Origin: Mycobacterium sp. SMC-2
GTDB lineage: Bacteria > Actinomycetota > Actinomycetes > Mycobacteriales > Mycobacteriaceae
Assembly (NCBI RefSeq): GCF_025263485.1
Contig: NZ_CP079863.1
Span: 1-64,000, forward strand
Direction: 5' to 3'
Length of the DNA: 64,000 bases
Part shown: in pieces, positions 15,313 through 26,983 of the stretch
Position numbering within the stretch: position 1 is the first letter of the stretch
Layout: each line of letters begins with the position of its first letter
The notes under the pieces: model-generated
What the model saw: the letters and a program-made list of their open reading frames with translations, nothing else
The model's database searches: none
Told to the model about the DNA's origin: nothing
Program-made: the position numbers and the translations under genes

Positions 15313-16446
15313 TTGCGCATCGGTCCCATCACGCTTGCCAGCCCGGTGGTGCTGGCCCCGATGGCGGGCGTGACCAACGTCGCGTTCCGGACCCTGTGTC
15401 GTGAGCTAGAGCAGTCGAAGGTCGGCACGGTCAGCGGTCTCTACGTCTGCGAGATGGTCACGGCGCGCGCGCTCGTCGAGCGGCACCCGGTCACTATGCA
15501 CATGACCACCTTCGCCGCGGACGAGTCACCGCGATCGCTGCAGCTCTACACAGTCGATCCGGCGACCACGTACGCCGCCGCCAAGATGATCGCCGACGAG
15601 GGCCTGGCCGACCACATCGACATGAATTTCGGCTGTCCGGTACCCAAGGTCACCAAACGCGGCGGCGGTGCGGCGCTGCCCTACAAGCGGCGGCTGTTCG
15701 GCCAGATCGTCGCGGCGGCCGTGCGCGCCACCGAGGGCACCCAGGTGCCGGTGACCGTCAAGTTCCGCGTCGGCATCGACGACGAGCACCACACGCACCT
15801 CGACGCCGGCCGCATCGCCGAGGCCGAGGGCGCCGCCGCGGTAGCGCTGCACGCCCGCACGGCGGCGCAGCGCTACTCCGGCACCGCCGATTGGGAACAG
15901 ATCGCCCTGCTCAAGCAGCACGTGCGGACGATCCCGGTGCTCGGCAACGGTGACATCTACGACGCCAGCGACGCCCTGGCGATGATGGCCAAAACCGGCT
16001 GCGACGGCGTGGTGATCGGCCGCGGCTGCCTGGGCCGGCCCTGGCTTTTCGCCGAGTTGTCGGCCGCGTTCACGAATAGCCCAACGCCCACCCCGCCCAC
16101 GCTGGGCGAAGTCACCGACATCGTCCGCCGCCACGGGCAATTGCTGACCGCGCACTTCGGCGAGGACAAGGGCATGCGCGACATCCGCAAGCACGTCGGC
16201 TGGTATCTGCACGGCTTTCCGGCCGGCTCGGAGCTGCGCCGGGCGCTGGCGATGGTCAAGACCCTCGACGAACTCGATTCGCTGCTAAGCCAATTGGACC
16301 GCACCGTCCCCTTCCCGGACGCGGCCAGTGGGCCCCGGGGACGGCAGGGCTCACCCGCCCGGGTGGCACTGCCCGAAGGCTGGCTTGCCGACCCCGACGA
16401 CTGCACCGTGCCGGCCGGCGCGGACGTGATGCACTCCGGCGGCTGA
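15313..16446 (+). CDS. dus: tRNA-dihydrouridine synthase (DusB-like)
   Basis: This 377-residue FMN enzyme reduces uridines in the tRNA D-loop with NADPH. The N-terminal FMN barrel begins LASPVVLAPMAGVTNVAFR. The catalytic cysteine is in MNFGCPVPKVTKRGGGAAL, FMN-phosphate contacts are in VPVLGNGDIYDA and GVVIGRGCLGRPWLF, and the C-terminal helical domain contains the DIRKHVGWYLHGF signature. The TTG start at 15313 is only 6 bases after desA1. The last ~60 residues, rich in proline and glycine, extend beyond the usual domain. Confidence 0.88.
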   Translation: MRIGPITLASPVVLAPMAGVTNVAFRTLCRELEQSKVGTVSGLYVCEMVTARALVERHPVTMHMTTFAADESPRSLQLYTVDPATTYAAAKMIADEGLADHIDMNFGCPVPKVTKRGGGAALPYKRRLFGQIVAAAVRATEGTQVPVTVKFRVGIDDEHHTHLDAGRIAEAEGAAAVALHARTAAQRYSGTADWEQIALLKQHVRTIPVLGNGDIYDASDALAMMAKTGCDGVVIGRGCLGRPWLFAELSAAFTNSPTPTPPTLGEVTDIVRRHGQLLTAHFGEDKGMRDIRKHVGWYLHGFPAGSELRRALAMVKTLDELDSLLSQLDRTVPFPDAASGPRGRQGSPARVALPEGWLADPDDCTVPAGADVMHSGG

Positions 16447-16668
16447 TCAAGCTCTCGAGATCGCGTCCGGACCGATAACTCAGTACGATGTGGGACTTGC
16501 TGCATTGCGCGTTCCTTCAGCGGGTCGGTAACGCGCCGCCGCCCGAGCGCGACAAAGGAGTGCGACCCACGGGTGGCACGAGCCGCCGGCTGACAACGCC
16601 AAGCGCTGGGCAGGCATCGCGCACGGACGGGCTGACATCCGCATCAGAGCTTCGGAGGCCGGTAGGAC

Positions 16669-18720
16669 ATGAGTGACGCCGAGGACGACGCCCCTCGCGA
16701 CGCTCGCCGCGCAGCACTGGGCGCCGCCCCGTGGGAGCGGTTCTCGGAGCCCCCGTCCGACTACAGACTCCACCTGTGGCAGGCCGATGCCGCGGTCGAG
16801 GCCCACCAGCCTCACCAGCCTCACCAGCCTCACCAGCCTCGGGCAGCCGACGACGAAGGTTCCGGATCCCACGCGGGGGGCGGGGTCAGCGTCGCCGACC
16901 TCATCGCGAAACTCGGTGCCCCGTCGACCGGCCGGTCGACGCACCGCCGCGCCGAGCCGGAGCCCGAACCCGCCGAGGCCGAACCGGACCCGCCGGTAGA
17001 GCTGCAGGACACTCAGGTGATCGAGGACCTGGCCTACTCACTCGATGCGGTCTCGGAGATCCCCGACCTCGAAGTGCCCGACCATCGGAACGGCGACGGG
17101 CCCGCATCCGGTACGACCGCTGACACCTACGAGCCGAAAACTCGACACCGCCACCGGCCGATGCTGCTGGCCGCGCGCTCGGTCGCGGCGCTGCTTGCCG
17201 TGCTCGCCGTGGCCATGACGGGCGGGGCGTGGCAATGGAGTACGTCGAAGAACGCCCGGCTCAACACCATCAACGCCCTTGACCCGCAATCGGATGACAT
17301 CCGCGACCGCAACGGGCAATACGGGGACGAAGACTTCTTGATCGTCGGACTTGACTCCCGCGCCGGCGACAACGCCAACATGGGCGCCGGCGACACCGAC
17401 GACGCGGACGGCGCCCGGTCGGACACCGTGATGCTGGTCAACATTCCGGCCAACCGCAAACGGGTGGTGGCAGTGTCCTTCCCCCGCGACCTGGCCATCA
17501 CCCCGATGCAGTGCGAGGCGTGGAACCCGGCGACGGGCAAGTACGGGCCCCTCTACGACGAGAAGACCAAGACCTGGGGCCCGAAGATGGTCTACACGGA
17601 GACCAAACTGAACTCGGCATTCGCCTTCGGCGGCCCGAAGTGTCTGGTGAAGGAAATCCAGAAGCTGTCCGGATTGAGCATCAACCGCTTCATCGCCGTC
17701 GACTTCGCCGGGTTCGCCAAGATGGTCGACGCCCTGGGCGGTGTCGAGGTGTGCTCGAAGACCGCGCTGCACGACTACGAGCTGGGCACCGTGCTCGAAC
17801 ACGGCGGCCGCCAAGTCCTGGACGGCCCAACCGCCCTGAATTACGTGCGGGCCCGCCAGGTCACCACCGAAACCAACGGGGACTACGGCCGCATCAAGCG
17901 CCAGCAGCTGTTCCTGTCATCGCTGCTGCGATCGTTGATCTCCGAGGACACGTTGCTCGACCTCAACAAGCTCAACAATGTCGTCAACATGTTCATCAGC
18001 CTCACCGTCGTCGACAACGTGCAGTCGAAGGAATTGATCCAACTCGGTCAGTCCTTGCAGGGGATGGCGGCCGGGCACGTCACCTTCGTCACCGTGCCGA
18101 CCGGTGTAACCGACCAGAACGGCGACGAACCGCCACGCATGGCCGATATGCGGGCGCTGTTCGACGCCATCATCAACGACGATCCGCTGCCCGAGGAAAA
18201 CGACCAGAACGCAAAGAATCTCGGCACGTCCGACGACAAGTCGGGCCAGACGAAGACACCCGTCACCAAGGCGCCGGCACCCACCGCGGCCCCCGAGGCT
18301 CGACACGAGCAGGTCACCACGACCACGCCGGGCGATGTCACGGTGCGGGTCTCCAACGCCACGACGCAAAGCGGCCTGGCGGCCACCGCGACCAGCCAGC
18401 TCAAGCAGCAAGGCTTCAACGTGATGACGCCGGACGATTATCCGAGTCCGGTCAAAACGACGACGGTACTGTTCTCACCCGGCAACGAGCAGGCCGCGGC
18501 GACCGTGGCGTCCTCGTTCGCCAGTGCCCGAGTGCAACGTGTTTCCGGCTACGGGCAAGTCGTTCAGGTGGTGCTCGGACCGGACTTCAAGTCGGTCGCC
18601 ACCCCCCAACCGAGCGGCTCGTCGATCAGCTTGCAGATCGAACGCGGCTCAGGCAGCGCCCCGACCAAGCTGCCCGAGGACCTGACCGTCACCAACGCCG
18701 CCGACACCACCTGCGAGTAA
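16669..18720 (+). CDS. LytR-CpsA-Psr family protein with LytR_C domain (Rv0822c type)
   Basis: This is a 683-residue membrane-anchored protein. The cytoplasmic N-terminus (1-160) is acidic with a tandem HQP repeat (46-57). One TM helix (about 166-186) precedes the LCP domain (about 225-420): [54 protein letters not shown] and [10 protein letters not shown] LytR_C domain follows (about 550-655). LCP enzymes transfer glycopolymers such as arabinogalactan to peptidoglycan; Lcp1 does so in M. tuberculosis, and the role of this paralogue is less clear. It ends 58 bp before phoU. Confidence 0.85.
   Translation: MSDAEDDAPRDARRAALGAAPWERFSEPPSDYRLHLWQADAAVEAHQPHQPHQPHQPRAADDEGSGSHAGGGVSVADLIAKLGAPSTGRSTHRRAEPEPEPAEAEPDPPVELQDTQVIEDLAYSLDAVSEIPDLEVPDHRNGDGPASGTTADTYEPKTRHRHRPMLLAARSVAALLAVLAVAMTGGAWQWSTSKNARLNTINALDPQSDDIRDRNGQYGDEDFLIVGLDSRAGDNANMGAGDTDDADGARSDTVMLVNIPANRKRVVAVSFPRDLAITPMQCEAWNPATGKYGPLYDEKTKTWGPKMVYTETKLNSAFAFGGPKCLVKEIQKLSGLSINRFIAVDFAGFAKMVDALGGVEVCSKTALHDYELGTVLEHGGRQVLDGPTALNYVRARQVTTETNGDYGRIKRQQLFLSSLLRSLISEDTLLDLNKLNNVVNMFISLTVVDNVQSKELIQLGQSLQGMAAGHVTFVTVPTGVTDQNGDEPPRMADMRALFDAIINDDPLPEENDQNAKNLGTSDDKSGQTKTPVTKAPAPTAAPEARHEQVTTTTPGDVTVRVSNATTQSGLAATATSQLKQQGFNVMTPDDYPSPVKTTTVLFSPGNEQAAATVASSFASARVQRVSGYGQVVQVVLGPDFKSVATPQPSGSSISLQIERGSGSAPTKLPEDLTVTNAADTTCE
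16804..16839 (+). repeat. Tandem 9-bp repeat (CACCAGCCT x4) encoding HQP units
   Basis: Four identical copies of CACCAGCCT lie in frame in the LCP gene and encode (His-Gln-Pro)x4 in its cytoplasmic tail. Perfect identity points to recent slippage, so the copy number is probably variable between strains. Confidence 0.9.
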
Positions 18721-18778
18721 GCGCATTTGGCGGCGCTGCACCGCACTTTTTCCGCGCCGAGAACGTAGGCTTGGCCAT

Positions 18779-19447
18779 ATGCGGACCGCCTACCATGAGC
18801 AGCTCTCGGAGTTATCCGAGCGGCTAGGCGAGATGTGCGGGCTGGCGGGCATCGCCATGGAGCGGGCCACCCAAGCCCTGCTGCAGGCCGACCTGGTGCT
18901 GGCCGAACAGGTGATTTCCGACCACGAGAAGATCGCCACGCTGAGTGCCCGCGCCGAAGAAACCGCTTTCGTGCTGCTGGCCCTGCAGGCCCCGGTCGCC
19001 GGTGATCTGCGGTCCATCGTGAGCGCGATTCAGATGGTGGCAGACATCGACCGGATGGGCGCGCTGGCCCTGCACGTCGCGAAGATCGCTCGGCGCCGGC
19101 ACCCGCAGCACGCGCTGCCCGAGGAGGTCAACGGCTACTTCGCCGAAATGGGCAGGCTCGCAGTCGAGTTGGGCAACAGCGCGCAAGAGGTGGTGATGTC
19201 CCGCGATCCGGAGAAAGCCGCCCGGATCCGCGAAGAGGATGACGCCATGGACGATCTGCACCGCCATCTGTTCTCGGTGTTGATGGATCGCGAATGGAAG
19301 TACGGCGTGGCGGCCGCCGTCGATGTGACCCTGCTGGGCCGGTTCTACGAGCGCTTCGCCGACCACGCCGTCGAAGTGGCCAGGCGCGTCATCTTCCAGG
19401 CGACCGGCAAACTGCCCGAAGAAGAACCCAAATCGGCCTCGCAGTAA
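18779..19447 (+). CDS. phoY2: Phosphate transport regulator PhoU (PhoY2)
   Basis: This is a 222-residue protein of two PhoU helical repeats: the first (about 1-110) contains [17 protein letters not shown] and [26 protein letters not shown], the second has [18 protein letters not shown] and the [23 protein letters not shown] signature. PhoU links Pst transporter state to the SenX3-RegX3 two-component system; loss of PhoY proteins affects persistence in M. tuberculosis. A TAGGCT -10 element (18766-18771) lies 7 bases before the ATG, so the transcript is probably leaderless. Convergent with phoT. Confidence 0.9.
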   Translation: MRTAYHEQLSELSERLGEMCGLAGIAMERATQALLQADLVLAEQVISDHEKIATLSARAEETAFVLLALQAPVAGDLRSIVSAIQMVADIDRMGALALHVAKIARRRHPQHALPEEVNGYFAEMGRLAVELGNSAQEVVMSRDPEKAARIREEDDAMDDLHRHLFSVLMDREWKYGVAAAVDVTLLGRFYERFADHAVEVARRVIFQATGKLPEEEPKSASQ

Positions 19448-19463
19448 GCCAAAACACCCCGGG

Positions 19464-20240
19464 TTAGCCGAAACGGCCCGAGATGTAGTCTTCGGTCGCC
19501 TTCTGGCTGGGGTTGGAGAAGATCTTTTCGGTGTCGTCGACTTCGATCAACCGCCCCGGCTTGCCGACGGCTTCGAGGTTGAAGAACGCGGTGTAGTCGC
19601 TGACTCGGGCCGCCTGCTGCATGTTGTGGGTGACGATGACGATGGTGTAGTCCTGCTTCAGCTCGCTGATCAGTTCCTCGATGGCCATCGTCGAGATCGG
19701 GTCCAGCGCCGAGCAGGGCTCGTCCATGAGCAGCACGTCGGGTTGCACGGCGATCGCCCGCGCGATGCACAACCGCTGCTGCTGCCCCCCGGACAACCCG
19801 CCGCCCGGCCTGTCCAACCGGTCCTTGACCTCGTCCCACAGGTTCGCCCCGCGCAGCGAATACTCAGCGGTCTCGTCGAGCACCTTGCGATTGCGCACGC
19901 CCTGCAGCTTCAAACCGGCCACCACGTTGTCACGAATCGACATGGCGGGGAACGGGTTCGGTCGCTGAAACACCATTCCGATCGCCCGGCGCACGCCGAC
20001 CGGGTCGACGCCCGCGCCGTAGATGTCCTCGTCGTCGAGGAGCACGCTGCCCTCAACCCGTCCGCCGGGGACCACCTCATGCATGCGGTTGAGCGTGCGC
20101 AGCACCGTCGTCTTGCCGCAACCCGACGGGCCGATGAACGCGGTGACGCTGCGCGGAAGGATGGACAGCGTCACATCCGCGACCGCCTGAAACGCACCGT
20201 AATAGATGTTGACGGCTTTGAGGTCCAACCGTTTGGCCAC
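19464..20240 (-). CDS. phoT: Phosphate ABC transporter ATP-binding protein
   Basis: This 258-residue PstB-type ATPase has Walker [10 protein letters not shown] (about 33-41), Q-loop region [13 protein letters not shown], signature [14 protein letters not shown], Walker [14 protein letters not shown] and H-loop [19 protein letters not shown]. It energises phosphate import through PstA/PstC. GTG start at 20240. It is the last gene of a reverse pstS-pstC-pstA-phoT operon; M. tuberculosis has phoT (Rv0820) alone at this locus. Confidence 0.93.
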   Translation of the reverse strand: MAKRLDLKAVNIYYGAFQAVADVTLSILPRSVTAFIGPSGCGKTTVLRTLNRMHEVVPGGRVEGSVLLDDEDIYGAGVDPVGVRRAIGMVFQRPNPFPAMSIRDNVVAGLKLQGVRNRKVLDETAEYSLRGANLWDEVKDRLDRPGGGLSGGQQQRLCIARAIAVQPDVLLMDEPCSALDPISTMAIEELISELKQDYTIVIVTHNMQQAARVSDYTAFFNLEAVGKPGRLIEVDDTEKIFSNPSQKATEDYISGRFG

Positions 20241-20253
20241 TTAGTGCTCCTGC

Positions 20254-21168
20254 CTATGACTTCTCGGTGCCAAGAAATTTCGCTGTCACCCGGGCCCCGA
20301 TATTGATCGTGGCGATCACCAGGATGAGGGTTAGGGCGGCACCCCACAACCGGTCCGTGGGGACCGGGTTCACGCCGGCGCCGGCGCTGGTCTGGTTGTA
20401 CATCATGCCGGGCAGCGTCCCCATGAAGCCACTGAAGATGTTGAAGTTCATGGACTGCGCGTAACCGACCAGAATCAGCAGCGGGGCCGTCTCGCCCATC
20501 ACCCTGGCCATCGCCAGCAGGATGCCCGTGACGATGCCCGACAGCCCGGTGGGAATCACCACCCTGAGGATCGTTTTCCACTTCGGGATGCCCAGCGCGT
20601 AGCTGGCCTCGCGAAGGTCCACCGGGACGGTTCGCAGCATCTCCTCGGTGGCTCGCACGATCACCGGGAGCATCAGCAGGACCAGCGCCAGCGATACCGC
20701 GAACTCGGAGCGAGGAAGACCCAAGGTCGCCACGAACAGCGCGTAGATGAACAACGCCGCCACGATCGAGGGCACCCCGCTCAGGATGTCCACCATGAAC
20801 GTGGCCAGTCTGCCCAGCGGGGTGCCGGCACCGTATTCGGCCAGATAGACGGCGAGCATGAGGCCGACCGGGATCGAGATCAGCGCGCATACCAATCCCT
20901 GCAGCACGGTGCCCACGATCGCGTGGTAGGCGCCGCCGCCGGCCACGAAGGCAGTCATGCCCGCCTGCGAGTGCGTCCACCAAGTGGTCGATGCGATCGC
21001 CCTGTATCCCTTGGCGATCGCCGAGTACAGCACCAACAGCAGGGGCGCCACCGCAATCACCATTGCCAGCGAAACCAGCACCATCGCAACGTGATCCGCG
21101 AGCCGGCGGCGCCGGCTGGGCCTGGAGAAGCTGCGCGGCTTCAGCGGGCGGTCCAACATCGAGGTCAT
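20254..21168 (-). CDS. pstA: Phosphate ABC transporter permease PstA
   Basis: This 304-residue inner-membrane permease has six hydrophobic helices and the binding-protein-dependent transport loop EASYALGIPKWKTILRVVIPTGLSGIVTGILLA, which docks the ATPase. The N-terminus is basic (SRPSRRRRLADH). The ATG at 21168 overlaps the pstC stop in ATGA, so pstC and pstA are translationally coupled. The partner of PstC in the phosphate channel. Confidence 0.92.
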   Translation of the reverse strand: MTSMLDRPLKPRSFSRPSRRRRLADHVAMVLVSLAMVIAVAPLLLVLYSAIAKGYRAIASTTWWTHSQAGMTAFVAGGGAYHAIVGTVLQGLVCALISIPVGLMLAVYLAEYGAGTPLGRLATFMVDILSGVPSIVAALFIYALFVATLGLPRSEFAVSLALVLLMLPVIVRATEEMLRTVPVDLREASYALGIPKWKTILRVVIPTGLSGIVTGILLAMARVMGETAPLLILVGYAQSMNFNIFSGFMGTLPGMMYNQTSAGAGVNPVPTDRLWGAALTLILVIATINIGARVTAKFLGTEKS

Positions 21169-22196
21169 CGACTACCCCATCGGGTACCGGCGACCGCGCC
21201 ACGCGCCAGGGCGTCGACCAGAAAGGTGAGCAGGAAGAGCGCCAGCCCCGCGGCGATGTACGCGCCGGCCTTGTATTGGTCGTTGAATTGCGCCGCGGCC
21301 CCCGCGATTTTGGTCGCGACGGTGGACCCGCCGTCGAACAGCGACCAGCCGAACGTTGCCTGGGTGCCGCGCAGGATGATCAGCAGCGCGACCGTCTCCC
21401 CCATGGCGCGACCCAGCCCCAGCACCGCCGCGCTGATGTATCCCGACCGTCCGAACGGCAGCACGATCGTCTTCACCACTTCCCAGCGGGTGGCGCCGAG
21501 CGCCAGCGCGGCCTCGACCTGCTCCTGCGGCGCCTGGATGAACACTTCGCGGGTGACGGCGGTGATGATCGGCAGGATCATCACCGCCAAGACGACACCG
21601 CCGGTGAAGATGGTGCCACCGCCGGTCACCGAGGCATTGCCCTCGGCGAACAGGAAGCACCCGCCGAAAGAATGGCTCAGCCAGGTGGCTGCGGGTTGCA
21701 GCTGCGGCGCAAGCACATAAAGGCCCAACGCGCCGTAGATGATGGAGGGGACCCCGGCCAGCAGGTCGACGGCGTAGGCCAAGGGGCCGGCGGCGCGCCG
21801 CGGCGAGTACTGCGTGACGAAGATGGCGACGCCGAGCGCGACGGGCATCGCCAGCAGCAACGCGAACACCGACACGAACAGGGTGACCTTCAGCAGATCG
21901 GAGATGCCGAAGTGCATCGCCGAAGTGTCGGTGGTCACCCAGTTGCCGCCGTAGCTGAAGAAGTTCTCGCGATCGCGTCTCAATGCCGGTAGCGCCTGCA
22001 GCAACAGGAAGCCGCCGATTGCCCCGATCACGACCACGATCAGGAAACCCGAACCGTTGGCGAGCCAACGGAATGCCCGATCCCCGACATGTGCGCGGGC
22101 ATCGGCCCACGGGCCGATCGGTATCACCGGCGCCTGCGGAAAGGGCGTGGAAGCGGTCGCTCCCGCACCGGCGTCGATGGGGTTCGGCGTGGTCAC
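21165..22196 (-). CDS. pstC: Phosphate ABC transporter permease PstC
   Basis: This 343-residue permease has a hydrophilic N-terminus (1-45), a first helix FLIVVVIGAIGGFLLLQAL, and further helices with the EAA loop ALALGATRWEVVKTIVLPFGRSGYISAAVLGLGRAMGETVALL, typical of PstC. The start is GTG at 22196. It lies 48 bp downstream of pstS on the same strand and is coupled to pstA. Confidence 0.92.
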   Translation of the reverse strand: MTTPNPIDAGAGATASTPFPQAPVIPIGPWADARAHVGDRAFRWLANGSGFLIVVVIGAIGGFLLLQALPALRRDRENFFSYGGNWVTTDTSAMHFGISDLLKVTLFVSVFALLLAMPVALGVAIFVTQYSPRRAAGPLAYAVDLLAGVPSIIYGALGLYVLAPQLQPAATWLSHSFGGCFLFAEGNASVTGGGTIFTGGVVLAVMILPIITAVTREVFIQAPQEQVEAALALGATRWEVVKTIVLPFGRSGYISAAVLGLGRAMGETVALLIILRGTQATFGWSLFDGGSTVATKIAGAAAQFNDQYKAGAYIAAGLALFLLTFLVDALARGAVAGTRWGSR

Positions 22197-22244
22197 TGTG
22201 ATCCCGGCACAGTTCTGTCGCTCCTTAAGCCCGGGGCCAGTTGG

Positions 22245-23393
22245 TCACTGCAGGGCGTTGATCGCGGCAACCAGTCGCTGTTTGACCTTAGCGGGCAACG
22301 GAACGTAGCCGGCCGAGGGAAGATCGGTCTGGCCGGGGCCGGCGGCCACAGTAAGGAATGACTTGATTGCGCCGGAGGTTTCCGGGTCGGAGCCCTTCGA
22401 GCACACGATCTCATACGTCGCCAGGACCAACGGGTAGCTATCCGGCTGCTGGGAGCTGTACATCGAGTTGAGGTCAAGCACCAGGTCGTTGCCGTCGGCC
22501 ACGAGATTTGCCGCATTGACGGCATTGCCGGCCGTCTCGTTGGTGAGCGGGATGACGGCACCCTTGTTGGTGCCGATTTGGGCGTAGGGCATGCCGGCCT
22601 GGTCGGCAAAACCCTTCTCGACGTAGCCGATGGCGCCAGGTGTGGCCCGCACCGCCTGAACGACCCCGACCGACTTCGTGGCCCCCTCGCCGGCCCCACC
22701 CTGGAACTCTGTGCCCACGCCTTTGGCCCAGCTCTGCGGTGCGGCGGCGGTCAGGAATTTCTGCACGTTGTCGGTGGTCCCGGATGAGTCCGTCCGGTAG
22801 ATCGGCGTGATCTTGGTGTCGGGTAGCACGACGCCGGGATTGAGGGCTGTCAGGACCGGGTCGTTCCAGGCCGCGATCCTCCCGGTGAAGATTTTGGCCA
22901 ACGCGTCGCTACTGACCACCAGCGCCGGGACTCCGGGCAGGTTGTAGACCAATGCGATCGGCCCGAACACCAGCGGCAAGTCCCACGCCGGGTTTCCGCC
23001 GCAGCGTGCGGCGGCCGGGCCGATCTGGTCCGCGGCCAGCGGGGAGTCGGCGCCCGCGAAGTCGACATGGCCGGCGATGAATTGCTCGCGCCCCGCACCG
23101 GAGCCGGTTGGGTTGTACGACACGGTCTTGCCCGGGCAGTACTGGCCCCAGACCTGGTTGAACAACGCCATCGCGTTTTGCTGAGCCGTCGAGCCTTCCG
23201 CGGTCAGCTTGTTCTTGCCGCCGCATCCCGCCGTGCCCGTGGGCCCGGAGACGGCTGCCGGCGACGCGCCGCGCCGGTTCTGGTCGCTGCCGCAGCCGGT
23301 CAAGGTGGCGCCGCCGACTGCCACCGCCACAGCCAGCGCGGTCAGCGCCCTGCCTCCCCTGTCGAGCCTCACCGATCTCGCTTCCTGACGCAT
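22245..23393 (-). CDS. pstS: Phosphate-binding lipoprotein PstS
   Basis: This is a 382-residue periplasmic phosphate receptor. Signal peptide with lipobox LTGC (Cys34) predicts lipid anchoring. Phosphate-site motifs are present: AEGSTAQQNAMALF, FNPTGSGAGREQF-type (SYNPTGSGAGREQFIAG), VDFAGADSPL and RTDSSGTTDNVQKFL. Long and well-preserved, it heads the reverse pst operon. mshD lies upstream on the same strand, with a 143-bp gap likely to hold the pst promoter and any RegX3 site; I could not pick a convincing operator by eye. Confidence 0.92.
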   Translation of the reverse strand: MRQEARSVRLDRGGRALTALAVAVAVGGATLTGCGSDQNRRGASPAAVSGPTGTAGCGGKNKLTAEGSTAQQNAMALFNQVWGQYCPGKTVSYNPTGSGAGREQFIAGHVDFAGADSPLAADQIGPAAARCGGNPAWDLPLVFGPIALVYNLPGVPALVVSSDALAKIFTGRIAAWNDPVLTALNPGVVLPDTKITPIYRTDSSGTTDNVQKFLTAAAPQSWAKGVGTEFQGGAGEGATKSVGVVQAVRATPGAIGYVEKGFADQAGMPYAQIGTNKGAVIPLTNETAGNAVNAANLVADGNDLVLDLNSMYSSQQPDSYPLVLATYEIVCSKGSDPETSGAIKSFLTVAAGPGQTDLPSAGYVPLPAKVKQRLVAAINALQ

Positions 23394-23536
23394 TCTCCAA
23401 CCCGCGTGTGCGCCGCGGCCACTCCCAATAGGTTGCCAGGCTTTCGCGAAAACATGCTCCGAGGCAGCCCGCGGCTACGTCTGACTAGCAAGCCCAAGTG
23501 AACAACCGGGGCAGGGCCCGCCGCCGGCGTGTGCGG

Positions 23537-25218
<1,682 letters not shown>

Positions 25219-25371
25219 CTAACCCCTCCAGCTCGGGGGAACGGCATCTTCACAATTCGCAACGCAACGACGCGTTAGTGGCCAGGTCACCTAACGATAA
25301 CTTGCCACCTGCCATTTACGCGTGGCGACGAGGCAGTGTGAGCCCCGCCACCCGGGTGGTTACGCGACAAT

Positions 25372-26184
25372 GTGCGGGTGCGCAAGGTGCTGATCGCCCT
25401 GTCGGCCACGGCGATCGCCGTAGCCGTGGTCGTGCTCGGCGTCGTCGGGATCGACTACGGCAGCAGCATCTATGCCGAATACCGGTTGTCGTGCAGCGTG
25501 CGCAAAGCGGCCAATCTGAGGTCCGACCCCTTCGTAGCCATCGTGGCGTTCCCGTTCATCCCGCAGGCGATGCGCCACCGCTACAACCAGCTGGAGATCA
25601 AGGCCAACGCCGTCGACCATGCGGCGGTCGGGAAGGCCACGCTGGAAGCCACGATGTACTCGGTCGATTTGCGCCACGCCTCCTGGCTGATCGGGCCAGA
25701 TGCGGAGTTGCCGGTCGGCAAACTGGAGAGCCGCATAATCATCGACTCGACGCACCTGGGCCGTTATATGGGCATCACCGATTTGATGGTCGAGGCGCCG
25801 CCCAGGGAAACCAACACCGCCACCGGGGGCATCACCGCGTCGGGCATCTCGGACAGCCACGGCCTACTGTTCAGCGGCACCCCGCAGTCGGCCAAGTTCG
25901 AGCATCGGGTCAGCGTCTCAGTGGACCTTTCCATCGCTCCGGACGACCCCGCGACGCTGGTCATCACGCCGACCGGCGTCCTGACCGGGCCGGACACCGC
26001 GGATCAGGCCGTCCCGGATGACAAGCGGGATGCGGTGCTGCGCGCCTTCACCGCCAGGGTGCCCAACCAGCGGCTCCCGTTCGGGGTGGCGCCGAAGACC
26101 GAGGGAGCGCGCGGCTCCGATGTCATCATCGAGGGCATCAGCTACGGGGTCACCGTCAACATGGACGGATTCAAGCAGTCCTGA
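25372..26184 (+). CDS. lmeA: LmeA-type phospholipid-binding envelope protein (DUF2993)
   Basis: This 270-residue protein has an N-terminal signal/anchor helix (about 5-28, VLIALSATAIAVAVVVLGVVGIDYG), then a DUF2993 beta domain. Position beside glnR and length match Rv0817c/MSMEG_5785, known as LmeA, a periplasmic phosphoinositide-binding protein needed for mannan elongation in lipomannan synthesis. Two GTG starts (25372 and 25378) are possible and differ by two residues. Confidence 0.82.
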   Translation: MRVRKVLIALSATAIAVAVVVLGVVGIDYGSSIYAEYRLSCSVRKAANLRSDPFVAIVAFPFIPQAMRHRYNQLEIKANAVDHAAVGKATLEATMYSVDLRHASWLIGPDAELPVGKLESRIIIDSTHLGRYMGITDLMVEAPPRETNTATGGITASGISDSHGLLFSGTPQSAKFEHRVSVSVDLSIAPDDPATLVITPTGVLTGPDTADQAVPDDKRDAVLRAFTARVPNQRLPFGVAPKTEGARGSDVIIEGISYGVTVNMDGFKQS

Positions 26185-26265
26185 CCCCGCCGTGCCTGGG
26201 CGAAGCCGTGGGCCTGCGGTCCGCGCGGCAATCGCCTGTAGATTTGATCGCCGTCCGTCATTCGG

Positions 26266-26271
26266 TAAACT
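26266..26271 (+). promoter_or_regulatory. -10 element of the sulfur operon
   Basis: TAAACT lies 7 bases before the GTG at 26279, matching the TANNNT-N6/7-start spacing of leaderless mycobacterial transcripts. Transcription would begin at or next to the GTG of the polycysteine peptide. Confidence 0.65.
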
Positions 26272-26278
26272 AGCCGAC

Positions 26279-26368
26279 GTGCTAGCCCGCCTTGAGCCCC
26301 TGCTCACTTCACGCCGCGCAGTCGATCTGTGCCGCACCGCGGGCTGTTGCTGTCGCTGTAGCTGCTGA
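26279..26368 (+). CDS. Leaderless polycysteine leader peptide (cysteine-responsive attenuator)
   Basis: A 29-residue frame, MLARLEPLLTSRRAV then DLCRTAGCCCRCSC, ends at TGA with six cysteines in the last 12 residues. Similar leaderless polycysteine ORFs upstream of mycobacterial sulfur operons are known to act as attenuators: with ample cysteine they are translated freely and downstream genes are kept low; ribosome stalling at Cys codons in starvation relieves inhibition. Here it precedes the DUF4395-rhodanese-sseC operon by 109 bp. The sequence shows the peptide and promoter; the mechanism is inferred from the described system. Confidence 0.8.
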   Translation: MLARLEPLLTSRRAVDLCRTAGCCCRCSC

Positions 26369-26477
26369 GCGCCGCGCGTTTTCGTCGTAGCACTCGGAGC
26401 CAGCCCCGGAACGTTACCGAGGCCCCGTCTCCCGTCGTTCGTTCCCGACAGCAACATGCGTATCCAGGAGTAGTCCC

Positions 26478-26948
26478 ATGCCGAGCAGCAACACCACCAC
26501 CCAGCCAGACACCGTCGACGTGCGGGGCCCGAGGTTCGCCGCCTGGGTCACGACCGCAGTCCTGGTCGTCACGCTCGCCGTGTCCGCCGCCAGTCCGCTC
26601 GCAGCGGCGGTCATTCTCGGCGTTCAGGCCATCATCTTCGCCCTCGGCGCCGTCGGCGGCCCGCGCAAGCACCCCTACGGGCGAATATTCGCCCGCGTCG
26701 TGGCGCCCCGCCTCGGCCCCGTCGGCGAGCGCGAACCGGTCGCACCGCTGAAGTTCGCCCAACTCGTCGGCCTCGTCTTCGCGCTCGCCGGTGTCGTCGC
26801 GTTCGCCGCCGGCGCCTTCTTGATCGGCGCGGTCGCCACCGCCGCGGCGCTGACCGCCGCCTTCCTCAATGCCGCCTTCGGCATCTGCCTGGGCTGCCAG
26901 CTCTATCCCCTGGTCGCGCGCTTGCGAGGCGCCGCGCGCACCGCATGA
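26478..26948 (+). CDS. DUF4395 integral membrane protein
   Basis: This is a 156-residue protein with four hydrophobic stretches (about 21-56 as two helices, 93-115, 117-140) and a cytoplasmic-type basic loop (GGPRKHPYGRIFARVV). GICLGCQLY near the C-terminus supplies a CxxC pair that may be redox-active or bind metal. First gene of the sulfur operon; it occupies the place of Rv0816c (thiX) upstream of cysA2. The ATG at 26478 has AGGAG at 26466-26470. It may handle a sulfur compound at the membrane; no activity is established. Confidence 0.8.
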   Translation: MPSSNTTTQPDTVDVRGPRFAAWVTTAVLVVTLAVSAASPLAAAVILGVQAIIFALGAVGGPRKHPYGRIFARVVAPRLGPVGEREPVAPLKFAQLVGLVFALAGVVAFAAGAFLIGAVATAAALTAAFLNAAFGICLGCQLYPLVARLRGAARTA

Positions 26949-26983
26949 ACCGTTCATAGAAAGCGATCGAAAGGATCCCCCGC

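Noticed and set aside
16804..16839. CRISPR-like repeat
   Set aside because: Four 9-bp direct units without spacers, in a coding frame; it is a simple tandem repeat.
25360..25860. Reverse-strand frame opposite lmeA
   Set aside because: Shadow with Arg/Gly/Asp-rich composition; the forward frame has a signal helix and family length.
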